A stretch of 64,000 bases of DNA from positions 5,606,213 through 5,670,212 of the forward strand of contig NC_053408.1 in assembly GCF_016859285.1 (NCBI RefSeq). Direction: 5' to 3'. Every line of letters starts with the position of its first letter. Position 1 is the stretch's first letter. The translations under genes were made by a program, and so were the position numbers. Source of the DNA: Xiphias gladius (Eukaryota > Chordata > Actinopteri > Istiophoriformes > Xiphiidae). Below, in pieces: positions 55,745 to 64,000 of this stretch. Under the pieces are notes generated by a model. That model was not told the origin of the DNA. It worked only from the letters and a program-made list of their open reading frames with translations, and did no database searches.

Positions 55745-57215
55745 GAGCCTTTTTTTCCCCCTTTACCTATCTCAGAAAGCAGTACTTCACCAGATGAAGT
55801 AGAACATAGTGTTATTGTACTTGCAATGAACTGCAGGGTATTTCTTGTCCCCAACCTGAGCTTGGTTTCTGGTCGCATACTGTATATGTGTCCTCAGGCT
55901 TTGTATTTCAGCCACTTAACCCTTTTAACCATGTTTTTCTGTTAACATTTATGGGGACGTGAAGAACAGTTTTATCATCACAAATTCAGACTCTGTTGAG
56001 CTCTAGATGTACTGTTCCTTTTTAAATTTCCGGAGTTCAGTATTTAATCCCTCGATTTGTGGTATCGTGACAGACCAGGCTGTTGCTTTTAATTGCCAAA
56101 AAACAAACTCCTCTCTTTCTTTTGCCTAGTTTTGTGACCTCTTTTTCTGAGTTTGTACAGATGTGATAGTGTGGTTTAACAATCAGTTTGGTTTGTAAAA
56201 ATTTTTATTATGTGTATAACATTTAACATAATATAAACTAATGAGATTGAGGGTTGTTGTATATTTTATGTGATGAAGATGTGTAAATTGGACAGAGATT
56301 GCACTGAAGAAGACATCACACAAGGTGCTTCACTGGAATGGAGGAGTAAACGGGAATGAGTCTGAGGTGTCTTTGAAATTGTACAAACAGTAACCCAACC
56401 TTCGTAGGGGTCTTGTCACTTAACCTTGAGAACCACCTGCTGCCTACCTTTCAGAAGTGTTTGTGTGTTTTTTACACATTAAGACTCACTAATGAGCTAC
56501 CAATCCTCTGGTTTCAACCCCTCGCTTCTTTGGAAAAAAAAAAGAAAAAGGAAAAAAAAAAAAAAAAAAGGACCTCAGAGACAAGCCTCCACAACTGCTG
56601 TGCCACAAATGAAAATGGATCTTTCTTTCCCCCCCCCCTCAAAATGGATGTTGTCAAGGACATGTGTAACTGGTAATAGTTAGGACTACTGATATAAGAA
56701 ACATTACTGGACCGGGATGTTAAAGAAGCCCTTACCAGCAGCAAAGTTACAGCAAAGTTCAAAAGTTCGTCTTTAACCAGCAGCTGCACTTGACACCGCT
56801 GTGCGTAGCACATGGAAAACACTGCCAGGTTTCTACCTGTTTCAATTTACGCACAGTTTAAAATGAAATTGAGTCTACTTGTGTCAACTGTCATACCAGT
56901 ATGTTTGTATAGTTCAGGTAAGACTGAAATATTTTACTTAATATTTATAATATAGTCAAGGTGGAAATATGAGCTAACAAAAGGACAAAAACTGACAAAA
57001 GCAATGCAAAAAGCAATGTTCAATAGACAAAGTTATACTGTCATGTTAAAAAAAAAAAAAAAAAAAAGTAGACCTGGATGACTACAAAAACAAAGATTAA
57101 TGAATTGAAAAAAAAAAAAACAGGCATGGTTATGAGTATTTTCATAATATTAAGGCTTGTACAGTGCACATGCTTTGCATTGTATGTTTTGTGGAATAAA
57201 TGGTCAACAGTGACG
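55745..57215 (+). terminator. ppp1r9b 3' UTR and candidate poly(A) signal
   Basis: About 1.45 kb follow the stop. AATAAA at 57195-57200 is the best-placed signal, with a GT-rich stretch after it. A and C runs (56526-56570, 56632-56638) and a second A run near 57048-57067 occur inside. The opposite-strand prdm9-like gene ends about 130 bases further on. Confidence 0.55.
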
Positions 57216-57325
57216 GTCAAGTTGGTTGTTTTTATTTCAAAGCAGGTTGACATTGTGAAACAATAAGCATTTGTTTATGTGACTGTGTCTTACTAAACAT
57301 ACTTTGTTAATGGCAGAAAATCCGA

Positions 57326-57331
57326 TTTATT
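57326..57331 (-). terminator. Candidate poly(A) signal of the PRDM9-like gene
   Basis: TTTATT on the + strand reads AATAAA on the minus strand, about 165 bases after the stop codon. Another lies at 57231-57236. Either places the end within about 150 bases of the convergent ppp1r9b end, possibly overlapping it. Confidence 0.5.
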
Positions 57332-57496
57332 CAGATTTACCTCTTTCACATTATTTACAAACCAAAAAAAAAAAAGTTTTAAACGGATCCATTTTTTTGG
57401 ATAAATGCTTAATCTATAAACAAACTTCACAAGTTTAAATAATATGTACAGGACATTCAAAAATTCTCTGCAACTCTTGCTAACAATGTGATCCGC

Positions 57497-59619
57497 TTAC
57501 AAGTGCATCTTCTGATGGTGTCTCCTGAGATGATAGTTTCTTGAAAAGCTCTTTCCGCACTGGGTGCATTTGAACATTCTCTGTCCCAGGTGGAGCATTT
57601 GATGAGCTTTGAGACTCTGCGGGCGGCTGAAGCTCTTACAGCATTCGGGGCAGCTGTAGGGCCTCACCCCCGTGTGCTTCCTCTCATGTCGCTTCAGGTC
57701 CCCCGACTGCCGGAAGCTCTCCCCGCAGTGGGTGCACAGGTACGGCTTCTCCCCAGTGTGCGTCCTGAGGTGCACGTTGAGCTGGCCGGTGTACGAGAAG
57801 CTTTTGCTGCAGTGGGGGCAGCTGTACGGCTTCTCCCCGGTGTGAATGCGCTGATGCTGCTTCAGGCCGTAGTGGTTGGTGAAGCCCTTCCCGCAGTCGG
57901 TGCACAGGTACAGGACCTTCACCTGCTGGAAGCACGTGTGAGATTTGAAAGCTTTGGCGCTCGCACAGCTCTTCCCACAGTGGGGGCATACATACTCCTT
58001 TTCCCCCTCCTCCTCCTCCTCCTCCTCCTCCAGCGGATCCATGAGGCTGTCTGAATCGCAGTGGGATAGGTACTCCACAGGGTGGTGCCTCTTGATGTGT
58101 TTAATAAGGTAGCTCTTCATGGTGAAGGAGAACTGACAGAACGAGCACGGGAAGAGCTCGGACGTGCAGTGATACTTCATACAAGTGTTGCTCTTCTGAT
58201 GCTGCTTAAGGTTACCAGATGTAGTGAAGGCTTTATCGCAGCGGTCACAGCTGTGAGATTTTTTGCTCTTCGCGTGAACCGTCTGCTCGTGTCTTTTCAG
58301 GAAACCAGACTTATTGAAGGTTGCCCCACACTGACCACACTTGTGCTGTCTCAAAGCGCACTTATGTGCTTTGAGATCATCCGGGTTTCCATATGTTCGT
58401 TTACAGCAATTACAGCTGAACCATTTGTATTTTGTTAACCTTCCATTCCTGACAGCGGGAGCCTCTGGTTCTGTGCAGCCCTGCTCGGACTGAGCGGGGC
58501 TGGCTGATGGCTTCTTGCAGACGTTTGCCCTTCGTTTCGGAGCAATGAGCTTGGTTATGGCAGAAATTCTAGATCGAGCTCCGAGTCGCTGAGGCCTCTG
58601 AGAGGGACGCTTTTGGCTCGACCCGACTGTTTCGGCCACTGAGGGCTGTGGAATGAAGTCAGGATCACGGCTTTGATCATCATCAGCGGGCGCTGGATCA
58701 TCATCTTGATTTTCCGCAGCGGTATCCTCGGAGTGATGCTCACTGATGTGCTGCTGAAGCGTGTCCACTGAAGAAAAAGTCAGTGAACACTCAGAACAGC
58801 TGAAGGGCATGGCATTCGGTTCCTCTGGAGCCCCATTTATTTCTCCTTTACTTTTATTTTCTTTCTGGTGACTCCGCAGGTGCCTGGTCAGGTCGTTGTA
58901 CTGGCCAAAGCACTTCTGACACACAGTGCAGACGTATGGACGTAACCTCTCGTGGACAGTCACCTTATGCTTTTTGAGGGAGGTTTCGTTCGTGAAGCTC
59001 TTTCCACAATCTGAACAATGGCACTGGGACGTTTCTGCCTCTCCTGCAGAGGTATCCTCGGTTGCGGTTGCATCCATAGCTTCTTGTAGACTCTCACTTA
59101 CATTCATTCCCTCCGTTTCACCAGTTAAAGCTGGATCTGCAGGTTTAAAAAGTTCCGACCTCTGCGTCGAGCTCCCTTTCTTCTGACCGGAGATTATGTC
59201 CTGATTAGGAACTTTTAGCACAGCCTGCTTTCTGTGAACCAGCTGGTGTCTGATTAAGCCGGATGCCTGGCTAAAAGTCCGCCTGCACTGTGGGCAGCAG
59301 TAGGGGCGCTTGTTCGAGTGGACGCAAAGTTTGTGCCTCCTGAGGTGAGGTACTTGCTTGAAAATTTTCCCGCAGTCACCGCACGTCTTGGACTCGAGGG
59401 GATCAACGGATAGCACCACCACGGACGCCACCGAGTGACCCGAGTCAGCGTTGGAGGCGGGATTTTCCGGTTCAGCTGCCTCAGCGGCAGGTGCTGTACA
59501 GTCCCCTCTAGGCTGGGTGTGGAAGTATTCTGTATGCCGCTGGAGGTACGCCTCTGTGGTGAAGGAAAGCTGACAGTGGGTGCACAGGAAGATCTGAGAT
59601 GTTGCAGCTCTATTACTCT
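57497..59619 (-). other. prdm9: PRDM9-like exon 6: zinc finger array
   Basis: The exon begins ESNRAATSQIF after acceptor ttgtag and holds 16 C2H2-type units. The first (LCTHCQLSF...H) is followed by an acidic spacer; others come in groups with non-standard linkers. The last five (YLCTDCGKGF onward) form a compact array with TGEKPY/TGVRPY linkers. Two units are atypical: FSCNCCKRTYGNPDD with its second half ending in Cys, and YVCPHCGKSCASAKAF, likewise C2HC-like. A Glu run (CTC repeat at about 58006-58032) separates groups. A search for the exon must not start at 59431: the frame is open upstream of it to 59619. Confidence 0.9.
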
Positions 59620-62600
59620 CTACAATTAAGAAGAGAGGAGGACAACATTACTGTCACACTTCATTTCACCAGACACAAAAATGATACTGAATTGTAAGAA
59701 GTTCTACATGGTGAGTGTAAAATTACACTAGTGACTAGTTCATGTAAAAAAATAACTGCATATATATCAAATTTTTTGTAAGAGTGAACCTCAGGTAGCG
59801 AGGGTACCTGCTGAACTCAACTTCGTGAACCACGTCTGGGTCCAAGCTTCGCTAAAATGGGTGAGAAGCTTCCTGCTGGGCCACACCATGAGCTCATCCC
59901 CGGGCTGTATGGTGCGACAGCAGTGAAAAAGGATGCTGCCTTTGTACTGGACTGCCAGCAAATTTGTCTCGTCTTCATTACGAGCACAGTTGACATACCT
60001 GTGTATGAAGAAAGCATCGTGACAACGGAGCTTGAATGTAAACATGGACAGATTTTTAGATGCACCATGAGCCACAATATGACACGTGATACCGTGAGGT
60101 TAATTACAAAACTCAATGCATGTACCAAACACCACTAAAATTCAAATCTTTCGTAATGAAAGCACTAGAGACTTGGTCTCGGTTGGGTTTTGAGTAAACG
60201 CTTAACACCTGGCTAGAGGCTGGCACCTCTAGCTACTCTTAAGCAACCGATATATTTGCCTAGAAATGGATGGAGTGGTCTCTCGTCTGTGAACACTGGA
60301 GCTGCCAAATTCAATTTTAGAAGCACTCTTATCTCATTATAGTTCTTAATATTAATCCTCTTTCCTGGCACATCCATCCTAACGGGGATTTTATTTTCTA
60401 CCTACCGTTTCTTTCATTTTTTTAATCTAGTGTCATTTAAATGATAAAAATAATTTAAATAATTTACCTCATCCAGTTTGAGTGCGACTCTCTGGCAGCA
60501 TCAATGTACTCATACTCATTTTTTCCTTTGTAAATCTGCGGAGAACGAGCATATGGTCAAGACAACACACGCATACCAATAACCACGATAAGACGCCGCT
60601 GTAAAAACGAGTCTCTGCTACAAGTCAAGACTCATTTTCACTTCCAGTTCGGCATCTCTGAGCTCACCTCCCAGGAGAATTCACTTGCCACGGCATTTTC
60701 GCTTGTTGTCACTTCCCCCTCATAAGGCCCAAAATGCATTCCCGGCGACACCACTGGTCCATGATTTATGACCCCAATGCCCGCCCTGGGAATACTAGAT
60801 CTGCCTATCACCAGACCATAGGGAAGAGTGAGGAGGGCCCTCTGGGGGACCCCCACGCTTGCTGGAAAGTCAAGAATGAAAGATGGGCCACCAATGTTAG
60901 CAGGGTCACCCTGGTCCTGGAAGAGAGTCAGACACTCCTCACAATCTGGGAAATAGAAAGAGGAGGAAAACAGAAGAATACAGTGAATGGTCTTTTTATG
61001 ATATCCATATTAAACCACTCATAATCTTACAAAGATACATACTATTATCATGCACATTAATATGCCCGTGACAATTTAAACCTCAATAGTCAAACAGCAG
61101 TTCCCATTCATCACAGAACAATCTTGCTCAAATATTCCACACATCAACAGGAACATTAATTCCATTCAAAACTCAATTTATAATAAGATACAAAAATGTT
61201 TTGTTTCAGACCTGCAGTTCGAGTGGTTGATTTTTTGGTCACTTTTCGAGATCTTAACATTTTTTACTGCTTGCTATATATTTTGGATCGTTTGTCTCCT
61301 CATATTGTAAGCACTGTCTGGGACCAGGCTTGGCTAGTCTGAAAGACATTCTCACTAGTGGAAAGGCAATTTCAGCGAGAAGATTTTGACTCAGGAGGGG
61401 AATTAGGAAAGGGAAGGAATGAACAAGGCCTCTTTGTCTTACAAGACCATTCTCTGGCATGTCCCATGACATTTTGTTAATGCTTTTCTGTCTGGAGTAG
61501 TCTGTGGTGCGACAAGTTTTCCAAGATTATGTGGAAACTTTGTATGAGGCCCAAGGATGCCGTGAATATACGCTGAGCTGCCAATTTGCTAAGTACACAT
61601 AGCCAAAACTAACGCAGTCTAATTCTACAACCCTACCTTCACGAAGGTTATAATGTCCCGGTGTTGTTGAAACTGTTTCAGAGAGGTGCCGATTCAACTT
61701 TATGATCATTTTCGGAGGCTAAAGTTTGCGCTGCTGTTGGATTGTATCGTGCTTTACTGACAGACGTCTCTATTATTTTGCCCACCTGGTTATATCACTG
61801 AGTGAGTAGTAAGTAGTTTATTTGTATGGCACCTTTCACAGATACAAAATCACAAAGCGCTTTACATCAATAAAAAATATACTATTAAAAACAATATCAA
61901 ATATAGCAATGACGACAAACAGCACAGGGCTGACAAGTTAAATCAGAGCAACAACAAACAAATGAAAATAGAGACACAAGAGCTAGTACAAAGGTCTAAA
62001 ACCCAGACGAGGAAATAGGCAGAGAAACTGCAATAAATAAAATGGAGCTGCCATTCAGTCAGGCTGACCGAAGGCCTGCCTGAATAAAAACGTTTTCAGC
62101 TGCTCCACAGAGGTGTGACAGGAGTCTAGGGATCGCACCGATGAGGGGAGAGCGTTCCTTGAACCGGGTGCAACAGCCTGAAAAGCACGGTCACCTCGGG
62201 TTCGGCGGGTCCGAGGGACAGCCAGCAATTTTTTTTTTGTTCAGCAGACGCATGGGAGGTAGGCCGAGTAACAGAAACGGTCGAATCAACACCTGTCGAA
62301 AGCAGTTTCGACAAAAACTGAACACAAGAACCTTCACGAAGGCTGCTGCATTAGACTGCATTAGTTTTACCTGGGTGTACCTAATAAACTGGCAACCGAG
62401 TGAGAGTGGCATAGGAGACACGGTGGTCTTGCTTACAAAAGCCATCATCGGCTTCCGGGTTTTCTCCCTTCCCCACGGTGTCCAGTAACTTCTGGATTGG
62501 TGTTTCTGCTGGCTCTAAATCCGGCATCACTGGAAGAACAAAGACACACTATTACATTCGTGTTTCATGTCTCTGGTGTAAATTCCAAGCACCATCTAAT

Positions 62601-62711
62601 ATGGCAACTTGTACCTGCGGGGGTGTTGCTCTCCGGTGGTGGGCACTCCTCTGTCGCGACCACCTCCTCGGTGGTCTCAACCCACTCCACGCCGCTGCTC
62701 CTGCCCGACAT
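57497..62711 (-). CDS. prdm9: PRDM9-like PR/SET-domain zinc finger protein, six exons
   Basis: Exons: 62615-62711, 62437-62529, 60668-60945, 60468-60535, 59808-59998, 57497-59619; joined 2850 nt, 949 residues. Domains: short novel N-terminus (1-63), CxxC zinc-knuckle (YCEECLTLF, 64-72), PR/SET domain (about 105-225), one isolated C2H2 finger (from 255), then 15 more fingers to the C-terminus. PRDM9 family members trimethylate H3K4/K36 and direct meiotic recombination when complete. Here KRAB and SSXRD are absent, the fingers are unlike one another, and two catalytic tyrosines are replaced (F203, P219), as described for the teleost beta-type PRDM9 lineage. A role in recombination is therefore unlikely; a transcriptional or reader role is inference. 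The start ATG (62709-62711) opens a short exon near a CpG-rich region, but an extra upstream exon cannot be excluded. Confidence 0.88.
59808..60945 (-). other. prdm9: PRDM9-like exons 3-5: zinc knuckle and PR/SET domain
   Basis: Exon 3 (60668-60945) encodes CEECLTLFQDQGDPANIGGP and the SET start: LPYGLVIGRSSIPRAGIGV, HFGPYEGEV. Exon 4 (60468-60535) encodes IYKGKNEYEYIDAARESHSN then WMR. Exon 5 (59808-59998) encodes YVNCARNEDETNLLAVQYKG, ILFHCCRTIQPGDELMVWP. Each block has a close human PRDM9 counterpart. Of three catalytic tyrosines, Y276 is kept (Y138), Y341 is Phe (F203, codon 59926-59928) and Y357 is Pro (P219, codon 59878-59880). The substrate-loop motif YVNCAR is intact. Confidence 0.9.
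61527..61700 (-). repeat. Interspersed repeat arm, inverted copy of 62284-62412
   Basis: Read on the minus strand it contains aaccttcgtgaaggtagggttgtag, attagactgcgttagttttg and gtgtactta; the + strand at 62284-62412 has aaccttcacgaaggctgctgc, attagactgcattagttttacc and gtgtacctaataaactggc. The two arms are inverted relative to each other. Confidence 0.6.
61803..62280. repeat. Interspersed repeat between the inverted arms
   Basis: Includes tagtttatttgtatggcacctttcacagat, aaatcacaaagcgctttacat, ggcctgcctgaataaaaacg, gggagagcgttcc and cagcctgaaaagcacggtcacc. These phrases mark a repeat found in many teleost genomes. No coding capacity is evident. Confidence 0.6.
62284..62412 (+). repeat. Interspersed repeat arm
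   Basis: Partner of 61527-61700 in inverted orientation (see that entry). It ends 25 bases from PRDM9-like exon 2. Confidence 0.6.
62437..62711 (-). other. prdm9: PRDM9-like exons 1-2: N-terminus without KRAB or SSXRD
   Basis: Exon 1 (62615-62711) encodes MSGRSSGVEWVETTEEVVAT then EECPPPESNTPA; exon 2 (62437-62529) encodes VMPDLEPAETPIQKLLDTVG then KGENPEADDGF, joining YCEEC in exon 3. The acidic DDGFYCEEC junction resembles DDDYLYCEMC of human PRDM9, which anchors the alignment. KRAB and SSXRD should lie before that point and are not there. Donors gtaagc/gtacaa and acceptor cttccag support the exon edges. Confidence 0.75.
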
Positions 62712-63478
62712 GAGTGCAGACTCTGTGGAGCGTTCAGTGAAACCGTTAACGGCTGCATCTACGGCCGGCGCTCACGAAAACGCCGCAAACAACTGACAGC
62801 TAACGTTAGCACGTTAAGCCCGCTCGAGGAAAAACACCAGCCCCGGAAACCGATTTGGCTGGCTGGCGTCACACTTCGTGAAGACGGTGGGGAACCATGG
62901 TCCTGATAAGATTCTGTGCAAAAAGTGCTGTCGTTGGTTTGTCGCGGCCAACAGCGCAGCCTTACCTTAGGTATCCCGGAGTTAGTAACTGATATGTGGC
63001 TATCACAGAAGCACCGGCAACATGTACTGGCGTTATACTACAGACCCGTGCATTCCCGGTTGATATTTTCTACATGAGGGAAAGATAAACTTTGGCACCT
63101 ACTCGAATCACAGCGGACACATTCCCCGGGCTGCTTCGCTAACTGGCGTTCAAAGCGCCTGGTTTAGGCCGTTAACATATGGTCCCGGACCACAGACCAG
63201 AAACTAAACTAACCGAGACCGAGGACGCTTCCCCGGAAGTAAATAAATCCCCCTTTCAGCATAAGGGCCCACGTTTCTGTTCTTCTCCAAAATAAGAGTG
63301 CTAACGTTAGAAGGACCCGAACTGTTTATCTGCTATCGCATCTCTACAGCGAGTCCAACCTGCAACATCGGAACTATAAACACATAACACCGCGAATGCT
63401 TTGCTAATAACAATTCTTAATCACTATCCTTGACCTACTAGAGTTATGTAATGACGGCCGACCTCCGACTTACCAACG
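62712..63478. promoter_or_regulatory. Probable promoter region of the PRDM9-like gene
   Basis: Relatively CpG-rich sequence around 62720-63260 lies directly upstream of the minus-strand start codon, unlike the AT-rich introns. There is no TATA box at a sensible distance. It includes repeated taacgtta words. The assignment rests on position and composition only. Confidence 0.4.
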
Positions 63479-63549
63479 GCGCCGCTGGTGTAGTGGTATC
63501 ATGCAAGATTCCCATTCTTGCGACCCGGGTTCGATTCCCGGGCGGCGCA
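63479..63549 (+). tRNA. tRNA-Gly, anticodon CCC
   Basis: A 71-base cloverleaf. The acceptor stem GCGCCGC (63479-63485) pairs with GCGGCGC (63542-63548), then discriminator A. The anticodon stem CAAGA/TCTTG (504-508/516-520 after 63000) encloses loop TTCCCAT with anticodon CCC at 63511-63513. The B box GGTTCGATTCC is at 63528-63538. A run of about 18 T from 63556 serves as the Pol III terminator. CCA is not encoded, as expected in eukaryotes. The sequence equals, as far as I recall, vertebrate tRNA-Gly(CCC). Confidence 0.97.
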
Positions 63550-64000
63550 CGGATCTTTTTTTTTTTTTTTTTCTCAGACTGGCAACACTATTTCTGACAG
63601 TTGACATAATTTGTAAGCATACAGTATACTAATAAAAAGAATAATACAGTAATACAAAATATGTTTTAACTCTATAACGTATCTTCTACAAACCACACTG
63701 AATAAATTCAAACACTGTGGAAATATGCAGCAGCTATATACAGTAGCCTGTATCTGTTTACTTCTTCAAAACTTACTATATTGCAAAATTCATTGAGGGA
63801 TTCTGTGGTTGTTTGGTGATGAAACATGTTACGAGATACTGATATTCTAGCAAAATGTGTAATGCAGAGTCTTGCATTGAACATGTTATGTAAGTAAAAG
63901 TATAGAAGTATAACCAGGAAAAATGTACTTAAGGTATTACAAGTAAAAGCACTCAGTGCAGAAAGTGGAAATACTATTATATTACTACATTATTATTACT
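63550..64000. other. Window end downstream of the tRNA, part interspersed repeat
   Basis: After the T-run terminator the sequence is AT-rich. From about 63888 it holds aagtaaaagtatagaagtat and aaatgtacttaaggtattac, which belong to the same fish repeat superfamily seen at 29252-30898. No gene seen. Confidence 0.5.

Larger units (their letters stand above)
61000..62436 (-). other. PRDM9-like intron 2, filled with repeats
   Basis: About 1.5 kb between exon 3 and exon 2. Most of its distal half is made of interspersed repeats (61527-62412). No exon with KRAB or SSXRD character is visible in it on the minus strand. Confidence 0.65.

Noticed and set aside
57590..58054. 154-codon + strand frame opposite the zinc finger exon
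   Set aside because: It is the mirror of the regularly repeated finger codons on the minus strand, not an independent gene.
59429..59431. GTG at 59431 as start of the zinc finger protein
   Set aside because: It is only an in-frame valine codon. The frame is open upstream to an acceptor at 59620 and joins the SET exons in phase, so the protein starts far upstream.

Overview
This window is vertebrate nuclear DNA, almost certainly from a ray-finned fish and probably a percomorph. The evidence is spliced genes with GT-AG introns, fish-type interspersed repeats in the introns, and a 51-exon fibrillar collagen gene with the 45/54/99/108/162-bp exon sizes of type I collagen. I see no bacterial, phage or CRISPR features.

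Layout. 1-6650 is intergenic, with nothing recognisable. 6686-26965 (+) is a complete col1a1 gene: TATA box, LARP6-type 5' stem-loop with a 4-codon uORF, 51 coding exons (1449 residues, exact 1014-residue triple helix) and two sets of poly(A) signals. 28415-34803 (-) is a complete alpha-sarcoglycan gene, sgca: nine exons, 390 residues, including a 27-nt microexon and a probable GC-AG first intron. A broken copy of its exon 2 lies at 37391-37579. 38232-57215 (+) is ppp1r9b (spinophilin/neurabin-2): 10 coding exons, 820 residues, with a repeat-filled 9-kb first intron. 57326-62711 (-) is a PRDM9-like gene: six exons, 949 residues, PR/SET domain plus 16 C2H2 fingers, no KRAB or SSXRD. 63479-63549 (+) is tRNA-Gly(CCC).

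The order col1a1 - sgca - ppp1r9b matches the human 17q21 block, so this is an old conserved neighbourhood. In human the flank beyond PPP1R9B holds SAMD14 and PDK2; here it holds the PRDM9-like gene. The neighbours do not form a pathway: collagen I is extracellular matrix, alpha-sarcoglycan is a muscle dystrophin-complex membrane protein, spinophilin is an actin/PP1 scaffold, and PRDM9-like is a chromatin protein.

The most notable points are: the collagen C-propeptide has Ser at both positions (C2, C3) that normally carry the inter-chain disulphide cysteines; the PRDM9-like SET domain has lost two of three catalytic tyrosines; and sgca carries a microexon that ORF-based methods miss. All exon joins were checked by phase, and every total is a whole number of codons. 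Comparisons with human proteins are from memory and need a real alignment.
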